Under the pieces are notes generated by a model, which worked only from the letters and a program-made list of their open reading frames with translations, searched no databases and was not told the DNA's origin. DNA of 64,000 bases from Byssochlamys sp. IMV 00236 (lineage: Eukaryota > Ascomycota > Eurotiomycetes > Eurotiales > Thermoascaceae). How positions within the stretch are numbered: position 1 is the stretch's first letter; every line of letters starts with the position of its first letter. The position numbers were made by a program, and so were the translations under genes. This document shows positions 11,402 through 22,616 of the stretch, piece by piece. The stretch is from contig MSJH02000667.1 in NCBI GenBank assembly GCA_001931875.2, positions 1 through 64,000 on the forward strand, read 5' to 3'.

Positions 11402-13167
11402 TTAAGACCGATGCAACATCCAGGTGAGCAGGTCGACTTTGGTCGCTACGGCCACTGGCTTGACTGTCCCGTTCTCATCCTTTTCGGTGACTACGGCAGC
11501 GCTGTTCCATTCAAAGAATCGGTTCAGGACACTGAGAGGAGTGTCGAGAGTGATTTCAACGAACTTGCGGCGCTTGCCCTTGGGCTTGGAAGACTGCTTC
11601 GCGTCGATGTCACTAATATCTCTCGGATCCGTGACAACTTCGGTAAGCTTCGCGAAATCAAACATGACCTCTGAGACTGGGCTCTTTGGACTAGCTCGTC
11701 CATGTGTCAACCAGCTTAGGATATTGCCCAAGGTGACGAGACCCACGAGCTTCCTGCTGGAAGGTGCCAGCACTGGAAGCTGGTCGAAGCCCTTCTCACG
11801 CATTGTCTCGATGGCAGCCTCACATGACGAGTCGGCCGTGACTGTTGTCACTGGTTTCAGTCTGAGAGATCTAACCGTAGCTCCAGCCAAAGGATCCTTC
11901 TGCTGAGCCTGCGATTCAGGGACACCTTCTGCAGGTTCCACGGGCGGAGAGGGAAGAAGGCCATTTGCGGCAAGCCAGTCGTCATCCGCAAACTGAGCTT
12001 CGTTAGTAAAGTCAAACAGAGAGATGGAAAGACAAAACTGCAGAATGAGGGAGGGTGACTGGCTCAGTACCTTAGTGAGATAACTACGGATACTGTCTGG
12101 TAGAATGACAACCACAACATCGTCCTTTCCGAACTGGTTGTCCTCCGCGGCCTTTGCAAGCGCCGCCAGGGCGCTTCCACTGCTGCCACCCACAAGCAGA
12201 CCCTCTTCGGCGATCAAACGTCTGGCCAATTGGAAAGATTCCTTGTCGCCTGTCTTGTACCATTTGTCCACTATGTCCTGGTCCAACACTTTAGGTATGA
12301 AGTCGTATCCGATACCCTCGACTTTGTAGGGTTCGTTGGCATGCTCTTCATTCAGCGAGGCTGGGCACGCCAGAATTGATCCGAAGGGGTCCGCGGCGAT
12401 AACCTTGACGTTGGGATTATGCTTTCTCAACCCTTTCGCCAGACCGGTGATGGTGCCTCCGGTTCCAGCGCCTGCCACGATCGCTGTGATCTTTCCCTTC
12501 GTCTGTGTCCATATCTCCTCAGCGGTTCCAAGTTCATGTGCCAGAGGGTTGTTCTCATTGTTGTATTGATCCAAAATGTGCGCATTGGGCAGTTCTTTCT
12601 CGAGGCGTTTTGCGACACCGATGTGGGATTCAGGCGAGTCGTATGCTGCTTGTGTGGGAGTACGGATGATGGTGGCACCTAGCGCACGCAAGACGGATAC
12701 CTTCTCTGCAGACATCTTTTCGGGAAGTGTGATTATTGTCTTGTAGCCTTGGGAAATTATCAGTATCTTCGCAATCAAGGGCTTTGAGCATGATTACCAA
12801 CCTTTCACTGCCGCAACCAAGGCCAATCCGATACCCCTAGTTAAAGGATTAGAATGCATCCTCATTGAAGGGTCCCCAAAACAGAAAAGAGGATGTTCAT
12901 AACACACGTGTTACCACTGGTGGGTTCAATCAAGGTATCCCCAGGCTTTATCCTTCCTGTCCGTTCCGCCTCCTCGATCATACGCAATGCGATCCTGTCC
13001 TTGACACTGCCGCCTGCATTGAAGAACTCCAGCTTTGCATACACGGTCGCTTCAATTCCCAGACTCTTTGGGACTTTGTTCAGCCGGACCAAAGGCGTAT
13101 TGCCTATCTGCTGGATGGCCGAATCTATCACCACCGGTGGGTTGGCGGGGCTAGTGATTGATGACAT
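11402..13167 (-). CDS. CYS4: Cystathionine beta-synthase
   Basis: This PLP enzyme condenses L-serine with L-homocysteine to cystathionine in transsulfuration (family knowledge). Exons are complement(11402..11992, 12071..12747, 12802..12836, 12908..13167), giving 520 aa. The catalytic core shows NTPLVRLNK, the PLP lysine in [10 protein letters not shown] (Lys56), [21 protein letters not shown] built across two introns, [24 protein letters not shown] and the phosphate loop [13 protein letters not shown]-terminal pair of CBS domains follows ([28 protein letters not shown]...[14 protein letters not shown], then [22 protein letters not shown]...[12 protein letters not shown]). These regulate the enzyme through S-adenosylmethionine in some species. 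One exon is only 35 nt. I see no N-terminal heme-binding extension, as expected for fungal enzymes. Confidence 0.95.
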
Positions 13168-14552
13168 CCTGATCAGAACTCCCTAATCGGAGGCGAGAGG
13201 GAAACCAGGCGACAGGAAGAAAATTGTAAATAGAAACAACGGGTCCAGCGGTAGAGGTAGGCGATAGGAAAGGAATGTCAGGCAAAATGAATCAAAAGAA
13301 GCCCTTTCATGGCGTGATCGAGTGATGCAAAGGCATGGCGCGGTAAAATACTTAATAATTAATACTCCGATGGTAGCCGCTTCCGGACCATTCTAGGGCG
13401 GCAGATCCAGTAAGTAAGCTTATGCTAACCAAGTCCGGATGAAACCACACAAATATACTTCTGAATACGTTAGTTATTATTATTTTGATCAGTATTGCTC
13501 GTCAAGAACTATTGCAAATGGAATATATACATTCGCTTTGCTGCTTTTGTAAACAATGACGCAACTCTGCGCCTAAGTCGAACCGGTATGCCGAATTATA
13601 TAACAGAAAGCTTTTTTCTAACTATCATTATTTGGCTAGTATTATTGTTTACCTATTCACGGCCATCAGAGCACGAACATATTCTGGCTAATTGAAGTTG
13701 CATCATTGCAAGCAGGAACATCCTCTCACAGCTATTGTTGTTGCAAAGCCACCAGACCGTATCACACGACTATGCATCCTTATATTTATTATTATTACTG
13801 CTCAGCTGAGCCATGATGTGACCGCTCATCTCTTATAGCTGCGCTGAGCAGAAAATGTCAAACTACCCCTGACTCCATTGGCTTCTTGGCTCGTGTATTA
13901 TTTGTGCTTCACCCGAGATTAATTACTTGAAACGATCCCAGGTGTCCTGTGCTTGCTTGTGGCTGTGTCGTTCGGCCCAGTAAGTGTTATTAGTTTGTCC
14001 TCCCAGATCCACCGTCCAGATACACTATCTAGCCTTGGACTCTTGGTATGCTTGGCCCCCAAGCCGATATTATTTCAACAACTAGACCATCGACTGCTTG
14101 AAGAGCCTTCCAGCATAGCTTTTGCCTCGGGTTCGGGATGGCTGTAGGCGGCTAAGATCGAATCGTGATTTCAGCGCATACTCTATTTGATCGTCAACCA
14201 AACTGGGAATCCATTTTATTAGCAGAGGTGCTCGAGTGGGAATAACTTCATCACGAGCACGGTCCCTTGCCAAGTCATCGCCTCTCCACGCCAGCGGTCT
14301 GGTTATTTTGGACTGTGTATCCAGTTTTCTACTGCTAATTACTCTTTTCTTGTTTCCTTGCGAAGCTTTCCTCCTCTGACTGCCCACCCATACTGATTTT
14401 TACGGTCTTTGTTTATATCTTTCCTGTTGGGTCAAAGTTCCCCGGTCGATCCTGGCGACGCTGACTGTATACTGGTCCTCAGACAGCGACTGCGCGATTG
14501 CGATCGAAGCATCTGCAATCTGAACTGTCTGCAGTTGTCGCCATTGGTCGAG
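13168..14552. promoter_or_regulatory. Divergent intergenic, CBS / exchanger gene
   Basis: 1,385 nt between start codons. It is AT-rich with stretches such as 13,440-13,490 and 13,770-13,800. It must contain both promoters. No convincing frame or known regulatory motif was identified. The distance is three times that of the neighbouring divergent pairs. Confidence 0.45.
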
Positions 14553-16086
14553 ATGGCACTTGTGAATCGCTCGTCCTCTCGGCAGTCTGCCATCGAGGCC
14601 GGCGAACCAGAGCTCGCAGTTTCTGGTCGCCAGGATGAGTCTCTTCCGACACACAAGGAAAAGAATCAGAAGGAGAAGCTACCCCCAATATTCCATGTAG
14701 ACCCAGCTGGTGAAAGTGGGCGATCTGGAATTGACCCCAAATTTTTCCTCAAGATCTGTGTCAGGAGTACATGCACCTTATCCATGGTAGTCAATATACT
14801 ATGGCCATTTGTACCCCCTGCAATTGTGATTCACTTCGCAAGGCCGGATCTCCATGTTTGGATCTTTGCCCTCAATTATATCGCTATGGTCCCAACGGCC
14901 AACCTGCTCGGTTTCGCTGGAGGAGAATTATCCAAGAAGCTGCCGAGAGTGCCCGGGATCCTGTTGGAGACGACCCTGAGCGCCGTCGTGGAAATCGTCC
15001 TTATGATGACACTCATCAGTAACAGTGATGCAAAGAACAACCTAGTGCCTGTTATTCAGGCCGCGATATTGGGCTCAATCCTTGCTAACCTGTTGTTCTG
15101 TCTGGGACTATGCTTCTTCGCCGGTGGTATGCGACGAGATGAACAAGTCTTCCACGCAGCAGTGAGCGAAGTTGGTTCGGGGTTACTATTGGTTGCTGGT
15201 TTTGGATTGTTGATTCCCAGTGCATTCTACTCTGCCCTCTCTGGAAGCGCAAACAGAAGTACCTTCACGCCAGAGGACTTGATTGCGAGCACTCGCACTA
15301 TCAGCAGGGCGACTTCTGTCATTCTACTGGTAGCTTTCCTGACGTGAGTATAAGCGGTCTCGACCAAAAGCATCCATGATATACGTACTAATCGGGAATC
15401 AGATATCTCTGGTTTAACCTCCGAAAAAATCACAGCATTTTCGATGAAGTCCTCGAGCTCGACGAGTCCGCTGACAAGGATCGAACCAAGGAGCTGATAA
15501 GGTGTAAACTCACATTGACGGAGGCCCTTTTAGCGGTTGCAATCGCTATCACCTGCGTCTGTATGCACGCCGTGTTCCTGGTCCTCGAAATCCGCCATAT
15601 TGTTGAGCTAGGCGTGCCGGATAACTTTATGGGATTGATATTGGTTCCTTTGGTAGAAAAGGCTGCAGAGCATCTTACAGCCATTGACGAAGCCTGGTAA
15701 GAACTACCACTGCCTCTTTTCTTCGCCTACTCCTAATAACTTCGAATAGGGATAACCAAATAAACTTTGCACTGTTCCACTGCCTAGGGCCATCGATCCA
15801 AACTGCCCTCTTTAACGCGCCCTTGGTTGTCATAGTCGGGTGGGGTCTCGGCAAGGATATGGACCTGAACTTTGAAATATTCATGATCGTCCTACTCGTC
15901 CTCGCAATTCTCGTGGTTGGGAACTTCCTTCGGGACGGGAAATCCAACTATCTCGAAGGGGCGCTTTGCGTCCTGGTATATATCATTATCGCAGTTACTA
16001 CATGGTACTATCCCAACCCGGAAGAGGGGACCACCAACACCCAGGTCCCTATTAGCGAGGTTCAACGTCGAGTTGTCGGATATTAA
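14553..16086 (+). CDS. Divergent CAX-type cation/proton exchanger
   Basis: The protein has the layout of Vcx1/CAX antiporters, which usually move Ca2+ into the vacuole against protons (family knowledge). Exons are 14553..15343, 15403..15696 and 15750..16086, giving 473 aa. A charged ~65-residue cytosolic tail precedes about ten hydrophobic segments. The first repeat reads LLGFAGGELSKKLPR then GILLETTLSAVVEIVL, and the second reads GLILVPLVEKAAEHLTAIDEAW then GPSIQTALFNAPLVVIVGW. In typical CAX proteins these positions are GNAVE and GNAAEH. Here the Gly-Asn pair is SA in one repeat and EK in the other, while both acidic Glu residues remain. The fold is therefore clear but the ion selectivity is not. 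It ends about 160 nt from the convergent LrgAB-like gene. Confidence 0.85.
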
Positions 16087-16250
16087 TCATTGTTGTGGGC
16101 ATCTTCAATGTGTGCGTGTCATATAGCCAGCGCTGTTAATTTCGGTCACGAATACCACTTCGAAATACAAGTCTTCTTGTCACCGGATTCAGAATACTTG
16201 AACGACAGGATTCATATCATTGTTCTGCAAGTAAAGTACTAAATTATATA

Positions 16251-18110
16251 TCACGTTTGAGCTAGTTTCTTGACCACCTCAACTATTTCCGGTACGGAGC
16301 TGAGCCCGACCATCACCGCTCCAAAGAGACCCATCACTAAGCTCGACAAAGCTGCTGCACGAGGGTCCGTCGTCAGCAGAGATGCCGTTGCAATTGCAGA
16401 GCTATTAGCCCCCAGTGTCACTCCTCGAGTCACGTAGTCATCGTCTCGTACACCAAGCCATTTCAGTAGAGGCTGACCAACAAGGACTCCGAGGATTCCG
16501 CTCATGATGCACAGGACTGCCACCAGTGAGCTATCGCCGCCAAAGTTCGTGCTTGTGGGAGTTGCAAGAGCTAGAGTCAAGGACCGTGCTGTGAAAGCCA
16601 GTGAATGGGAGGGCGAGAGCGAGATTGCTGCACAGACGGCTGGATAAGCGAACATAGACAAGGCAATTAGTGGAATGAGAGGTAAAACGATGATTAACAG
16701 CTGATATATGTCAGTCTAAGGTTTCCTATAAGGTCTTCCCTATCCACCTAGATATGCACTTACATGGCGTTTTAGTTCTTTTCGATATTGGAACATAGGT
16801 AATGCTAGCGCCACAATGCTAACATCCAGTAAAGTACTGAACATATCACCAGCACCGGGATATGGCAGGTTTTTATAACCATGCCATAGTTCTATGTAAC
16901 GAGTCCCGGTCTTGAATGCGTGCAGGCCATCATCCAGGGACTCTCTCCTGGTCAGAGCCAGGATCCAGATGGCTAGGATGCTGACCGCAGAAGAGACTAA
17001 AACAGGATGAAGGAACCTCTTCCAGTGAGCGGGAAGAGATAGAGCAGCGAAGAAGGCGACCACAGTAAGGCATAGTTGCGCGGGCATGGCATACCCAGTA
17101 GCATAGTACACGGGTAGTCCGATAAAGACAAAAAGCAATGTATATATCACGATATCAAGGTTAGCCGTCAGGTAAGGAGCCCACTGCTGAGGACGGGTCA
17201 ATGGATGCGGCTCCTGTGCGATTGGAGGAGTAACGCTTGCTTCAACCACGTTCTGAGTCGGAGGACCCAGAGTGCCGCGGACCAGGAATGGATCCTGAGC
17301 TGGACGAGGCTTCTCGATGCTATCCATCACAGAGTCGAACTTGGAATCAGTAATTTCAGGATCCACCGAGGTAGAATGTAAAGTAATCTCGGAAGTGCTG
17401 CTCCGGGCGTCACGGGTCTTTTCCAATTGAACAGGCTGATCTTCGTCTTCAGTTATGGCCCGTTTGGATGTGCCAAGAAGCATCTGCAGCAATCTCACGC
17501 AGAAGGTCGTGAAGACGAAGACAGCAAAATATCCGATTACTATTTGTATGTGAGTTTGAATGACTTTATCAATGAGTGTATATGGAAAGCTTACAGAAGA
17601 CTGCTATTATCTTACCAATTTCTATGCCACTGGTGGACTGACTCAGAGGCAGAAGTATGAATGATGGGGTGAAGAAGACATTGATATATCGCAAAGAAAA
17701 TCCACACTGAGACCGCAAAGGTTAATACCAGAACAGACCATGCATAGGAAGGGTTAACATACTGGAATATCAATGTATCTCACTATCGTCCTCGTCCATT
17801 TGTCGCCCAGGAGCCACTGAGACAAGAGCAGTGCTAGAAATAGCACAATCATACAAGCGACCGATGCCGGGAATGGCACTCCACTGAGCCCCAGTAAAGA
17901 ATCGACACCAAAGCAAGTCAAAAGGGCCAGCAAGAGTCCAACGGGAACTTGAATCCATGATCGCAATAATCTGCGCCACGACAGACGAACAACCTAGAAT
18001 CCAGTATTAATTGCCGTCTAGAATGAGAGCTGATATGGTATGAGACCCACCAAGGTTATTGCAGAGACCGCGTCATATAAACCGCTCTCTATCTGGTTCT
18101 TCGGCGACAT
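16251..18110 (-). CDS. LrgA-LrgB (CidA-CidB) fusion membrane protein
   Basis: Five exons are complement(16251..16700, 16764..17539, 17616..17706, 17763..17993, 18051..18110), giving 535 aa. The N-terminal part (about residues 20-165) looks like LrgA/CidA: several membrane spans, VPFPASVACMIVLFLALLL, then CGFSLRYINVFFTPSFILLP. A polar, probably cytosolic linker of about 100 residues (PVQLEKTRDARSSTSE...) follows. The C-terminal half looks like LrgB/CidB: LTLALATPTSTNFGGDSSLVAVL, GILGVLVGQPLLKWLGV, RGVTLGANSSAIATASL and SSLVMGLFGAVMVGL. In bacteria the two are separate proteins linked to murein hydrolase control and organic acid transport. In plants a fused homologue, PLGG1, exports glycolate and glycerate from plastids. 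The substrate in fungi is not known to me, and a carboxylate transporter is my inference. It diverges from the HAUS3-like gene with 214 nt between. Confidence 0.85.
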
Positions 18111-18324
18111 TGGAAAGTGAGAATTTCTTTATTCTTCATAGCAAGAGGGGCATTCCACCGTGGTGGCATACTACCATATTTAAAGTCTGGTGGTCATAGT
18201 CTATCTACTTGATAAGTTAGCGGATCCCGAGCCGAAAGTTGTCATTGGGCCCCAACCGCGTCTGGCTTTCCCGTTCTCTGTTCGCGTTCGGCCGATAGAT
18301 TGTTGCCATCAAGTTCACCGCGCC
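18111..18324. promoter_or_regulatory. Divergent promoter, LrgAB-like / HAUS3-like
   Basis: Only 214 nt separate the two start codons, the tightest divergent pair in the window. No known factor site was recognised. Confidence 0.5.
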
Positions 18325-20062
18325 ATGGAATGTTCAAAAAGCCCGGCCGAGCAGGTCATCGCTGCCTTTCGAGAGCGCGATATTCCTTTTAGGAAGGAGA
18401 TTATAGAGTCGGCGTTCGCTAATGAGCCCGATGGCCCTGCAAATTCGACATGGGTGTCCAACCATCTCCGTTCCGACACATTGTTGTCCAAGGAGGAGAT
18501 CAATCTGTATACAGGCCAAATCCTGACCACCAATGTATGAGTCACTAACAGAAATCGTAGATATGCCAAGATAGAAAGTTCTGGTGCCCTTCAAGGCCTT
18601 CTTTCAACTGCGGACCTCACTGCAACGCGACCTTTGCTGGAGGATGATATTCGCACCGCCATTAGCTCCCTAAAAGAATCTACAGCATCTATCAAAAGAC
18701 GCACTGAGGTGCTGACTGCTCAATGTGAATTGGCGAAGAAAAGGCTACGTGATGACAATGAGTATCATAAGAACCGTGGAAAGGCCTTGACAGACGTCCA
18801 GAGGAGACATCAATTAGAGAGACAGCATATTAGCGCCGCGGTACGTTCCTTCAAAAGCTAGTTGTTAAACAGAACTGTCACTAATATGATGTAGGCCGAT
18901 GATCTTGCACAGACTCTTGAGGCGAGAATGAGAACTGGAACAGAGTCGACAGTCATCGAAAGCAGAAAACTATTTTCTCTAGTGACCGCCAGGCTAAAAG
19001 ATGATGATCGGACTCTGCAGAAACTCGAAGGATTACTATCACGGCTTGGGTCTGATGATGAAGATAGGGCGGCAGGGAAGCGAGCAACAGAGCTTACAAG
19101 CAGGCTTTCTGGATATGTCTCGGAAGAAATACAGTGTCGCCTAGATCGATTATACATGGAAACGATGAATTCCACGTCAGAATCATCAGCTTTCAATGGG
19201 GCAGGAGGTGAAGATGAAGTCCTGCTTGCATTGCAGGAGGAGCTAGAGTCTCTATACCCCGAAATCACTGTGCTATCGGACATATCTGCGAAGCAGCAGT
19301 TCAGCGACCCCATACAGCGCGAGCTCGAAAACCATCACGGGAACATGTATTCTGCCTCAGAGAAAAAGTTGAGTCATGTAAGTGTACCCAGGTACAGTTA
19401 GAAACGGTCCTCTCTGACTGACTTGTATACAGATCCTCGACATTTTGAGCGAGATGACGCTGTCCACACAAGATATCAGAGAGCGTTTGCGAGATAGACA
19501 GTCTTACCGTGAATGTCTGGAAGGTCTCATAGGTGTCTACAAAACAGAATTGGACATCAAACTTTCCGAGCCGACATCCAGACGAGAATCACTGCTGAAA
19601 GACACCCTCAGAAGCTCACTGGGTTCACCGCGCTCGCGAGATTCCGAAAGAAGGAAATCTACTCTACCTATCCTGGAGTCACCGTCCCTCGAGTCCGTCT
19701 TACGCCGTCTTGGGACTTCAGTTGACACAGTGCTTAGACCGTCTGAAGAGGGCGGTGGCCTCGATACTCTACATGAAAAGAAGATTTCCATGCTAGAGCG
19801 CCTGCATAATCTCGTTGTCGCCGCTGATGTTCCATTACTTTCTCACCTCAATCAGGCAGACCAGGCAGGACAGTTACTTCACTCTTCCTTACATGCAGAG
19901 TCGACTTGGTCGCCGTCACTTTCGGATGCTGTCCAAGAAAAGGATCTTGCTGAATTGGAAAGACAACTGGTTCGCGTTCAAAAGAGCGTTGAACGTGTAA
20001 ACCTAGAAGATTTGCACCAGCGAAACAAACACCGGGACAGATTCATGGAACGGTGGTCATGA
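18325..20062 (+). CDS. Coiled-coil protein, HAUS3/augmin-subunit-like
   Basis: Exons are 18325..18506, 18561..18840, 18895..19377 and 19433..20062, giving 524 aa. The first ~75 residues resemble the N-terminal region of HAUS augmin subunit 3. They carry a Trp in STWVSNHLRSDTLLSKEEINLYAKIESSGALQGLL, with the spacing W..N...D..LS..E...Y..+..SG seen in the human protein, then LEDDIRTAISSLKESTASIKRRTEVL. The rest is predicted largely coiled coil, with a Ser/Arg-rich disordered insert (SLGSPRSRDSERRKS) in the last exon. Augmin recruits gamma-tubulin to spindle microtubules to nucleate branches (family knowledge). The resemblance is from memory of the human sequence, so function is inference. Alternative: an unrelated coiled-coil structural protein. 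Introns are 54, 54 and 55 nt. Confidence 0.7.
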
Positions 20063-21005
20063 ATCCGAGTTCTATACATGACGAATTGATTCCCAGGTCT
20101 GAATACATACATTAATTCTTATCATTCTGAAGCATGCGGGAGTAGAAAGCGACCTCGTGTAGCGACCCTCGGAGGATGGCAGGGCAATTGTGAATTTACT
20201 ACTGGTTCACCTAAAGCAAGCACATATGCTTTATGTAGAAAACCGAAAGAGGAATATCGATTCGAAGTAACAAGGCACAACTATTACTGAGTACCTGTTA
20301 TGAGATCCAAGTGTTGACGTAGTCGAAAGGCGGTGGCCCATCTCGGTGTGCTTTCAAGGCAGAATCCAATTGCGGCGCGCGCCAAAAAAAGCTGATCGCA
20401 GTACCAACGCCGAGGATGCTCCCTCCTGAAGACGTACAGATCAAAGGATGCTGCCACGTCTCCTTCTTTGGAGCGGGGGAACTTTCGTCGATTCAACATT
20501 GCCCCTGGTCATACTCGAGAGCCTAGGCCTGACTGCAGCCGCTGGGACTACTTAGATCACCCTCATTTGGACATCTCAGGGGTGAAGGTTGGGCATTGGG
20601 CAACAATGTCAGTATTGGACATGCTCTTGGATTTATTCTCGCATCGATTCTTATGCACGTTCTTTTCTTTTTAAATAATTACTGATAAGTAGCGCTGCAG
20701 AATTGAGAATATCGGCCTGACGTCTTTTCTCGTACATAATCGTCGTCCTCGCTCTCCGGTTGGAGTAATAGCCCTTTCATACCTTCGTTTATCGGTCACG
20801 GATTGTTGTCTATCTAAGAGAATATAGGGTGGATAAAATCAGAATCCTCCTGGGGCTTGGTTCGACAATGCAATTTTCACCTCAAAAATCGTCCTACAGT
20901 TGTAGTGTTAGGCCTGCACTCTGCGTGTCCGGTTTCTGGTCTGGATAACCCATTGCGAGGTCTCGCGGATATAGCTGAGGTTTTCGCTCAGAGCAGTCTA
21001 TCAGG
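20063..21005. other. Intergenic before the cyclin gene
   Basis: 943 nt holding the 3' UTR of the HAUS3-like gene and the promoter and leader of the cyclin gene. Frames of 60-70 codons on both strands show no family features. Nothing else was seen. Confidence 0.5.
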
Positions 21006-21815
21006 ATGAGCTCTCCTACAGTTGCCTCCCAGAAAGCGGATGCCGGGTCTGCAACGGCGACGTCCGCCCAGCCTTTGTCGTCAGGGACGATAGGGGCAGC
21101 TGGAGACCGAGACGAACTGTTCAGCATATCACCCAACACCGCGCTTTCGATGTTCTGCGCGCATATCGGCGACATTGTGCGGTTGACTGGCGATGTTCCT
21201 CCGACTCCTTTAATGAAGGCTGCTTTTCACTCAAAGGCTGCAGACCCGGAAGACACCGAAGGTACGCCATTAAAAGTCACCGAGCTGCACTGCAGTCAGA
21301 CAAGAGATCCTACAGTCGAAGGTGCTTTATTGGAGACAATCCAGCAGAGTGCGCTAGCCAAGAAATTCTTTTCCAAAAAAGCACCACCGATCTCATTGGA
21401 AGAGTACGTATCGCGCCTGCAGCGATATTGTCCAATGTCGACGGCGGTGTATCTTGCGGCCAGTCTATACATCACCAGGCTCGCAACTGTCGAGAAAATA
21501 ATTTCTCTGACTCCGCGTAATGTGCACCGGCTGGCGTTGGCTAGTCTACGCGTCGCGATGAAGGCTCTTGAAGACTTGAGCTATCCCCACAGCCGCTTTG
21601 CGAAAGTCGGCGGAGTCAGCGAACGGGAGCTTTCCCGCCTGGAAATCAGTTTCTGCTTTCTAGCGGACTTTGAGCTGAAAGTTGACCCTCACATGCTAAT
21701 GAACGAAGTAAGATCCATGCAGAAGGGCGGGGTTTTAGTACCTGGTCAGAGTACGGGGCCATCAGACCACAACGGGGACGAACCGTCAGTGCCAGCGGTT
21801 ACTGCTCCGTCTTGA
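21006..21815 (+). CDS. Pho80-type (Pcl) cyclin
   Basis: A single uninterrupted frame of 269 aa. The Ala/Ser/Thr-rich N-terminus is followed by ISPNTALSMFCAHIGDIVRLTGDVPPTPL and then the cyclin box of the Pho80/Pcl6-7 class. That box reads PPISLEEYVSRLQRYCPMSTAVYLAASLYITRL, TPRNVHRLALASLRVAMKALED, FAKVGGVSERELSRLEISFCFLADFELKV. Such cyclins bind the Pho85-type CDK and steer phosphate and nutrient responses and glycogen metabolism (family knowledge). Which of the several Aspergillus Pcl cyclins this is cannot be decided from sequence alone. ATG 21006 is the first in frame after a T-rich upstream stretch. Confidence 0.87.
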   Translation: MSSPTVASQKADAGSATATSAQPLSSGTIGAAGDRDELFSISPNTALSMFCAHIGDIVRLTGDVPPTPLMKAAFHSKAADPEDTEGTPLKVTELHCSQTRDPTVEGALLETIQQSALAKKFFSKKAPPISLEEYVSRLQRYCPMSTAVYLAASLYITRLATVEKIISLTPRNVHRLALASLRVAMKALEDLSYPHSRFAKVGGVSERELSRLEISFCFLADFELKVDPHMLMNEVRSMQKGGVLVPGQSTGPSDHNGDEPSVPAVTAPS

Positions 21816-22616
21816 CTTGATGCTCGTTACAGAGCCAATTCAACAGTTTTGATTTGGAAACTGTTTTTGGATTGATTGGCAATGGGTATGGTCATGACTT
21901 TGTACAGTACTCGTAACAGATGATCCGTGATCATCTCTGCTGAACAGATTTCCAGCTTCGATTATACAGATGCGGCCTCGCTCCTCGAAGCTCGTTACAA
22001 TTTCGTCATATTATTCACCATACATAATTATTTTGTTATCAGTTCGGTTCATTTCTGCCTAGCCACGTTTCTCCAAATCTCGGGGTTTTTTGGGGCCTCA
22101 ACCGGAGTGTAGATGGTCGACTACAGGATATCCCTTAAAGTCCTAGCATGCTTAAAACAATATTCGATAGTAATGTGTTAAAACAAACGGTGGCTGTGCG
22201 CTTTTGTACATGCTACAATAATAGACATTTCTGCTCAGCCGCCCTGTGGTGACCACTCACGTTAGCATATCCATCGGCGGTCTCGAAGCTAACTCCGACT
22301 TCAACTGCGCGCCGCGGATTCTCCCCAGCTGCGGCTAAGTTCAATTCTCAACGTGTACGCAGAGTCCGTGGACTATTTCTCTTGTTGTTTCTCAGTCTTT
22401 CATTTAGCATCAGCTTTATTGTGCTGTTCGTTCGAAACCCTCTACCCATCATCTCCCTCGGACGCGGATATGAGTCTCCCTGCGGTTACGCTCCCCTAAA
22501 TTGCCAACCAAACCGCCGTTGTTCTCGCCGTCCACCATCCGCGGCTCTAATAGAGAGTCTTCGTCCCAGAACAGATTTATTTCCTATCGCAGAATTGGCG
22601 CTCTATCGTTCCCGAT
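21816..22616. other. Intergenic, cyclin to AKR1
   Basis: 801 nt in tandem orientation. The last ~250 nt are pyrimidine-rich and probably the AKR1 leader. They contain a short ATG frame, 22470-22499, encoding nine residues, which would be an upstream ORF if transcribed. No other gene is visible. Confidence 0.45.
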
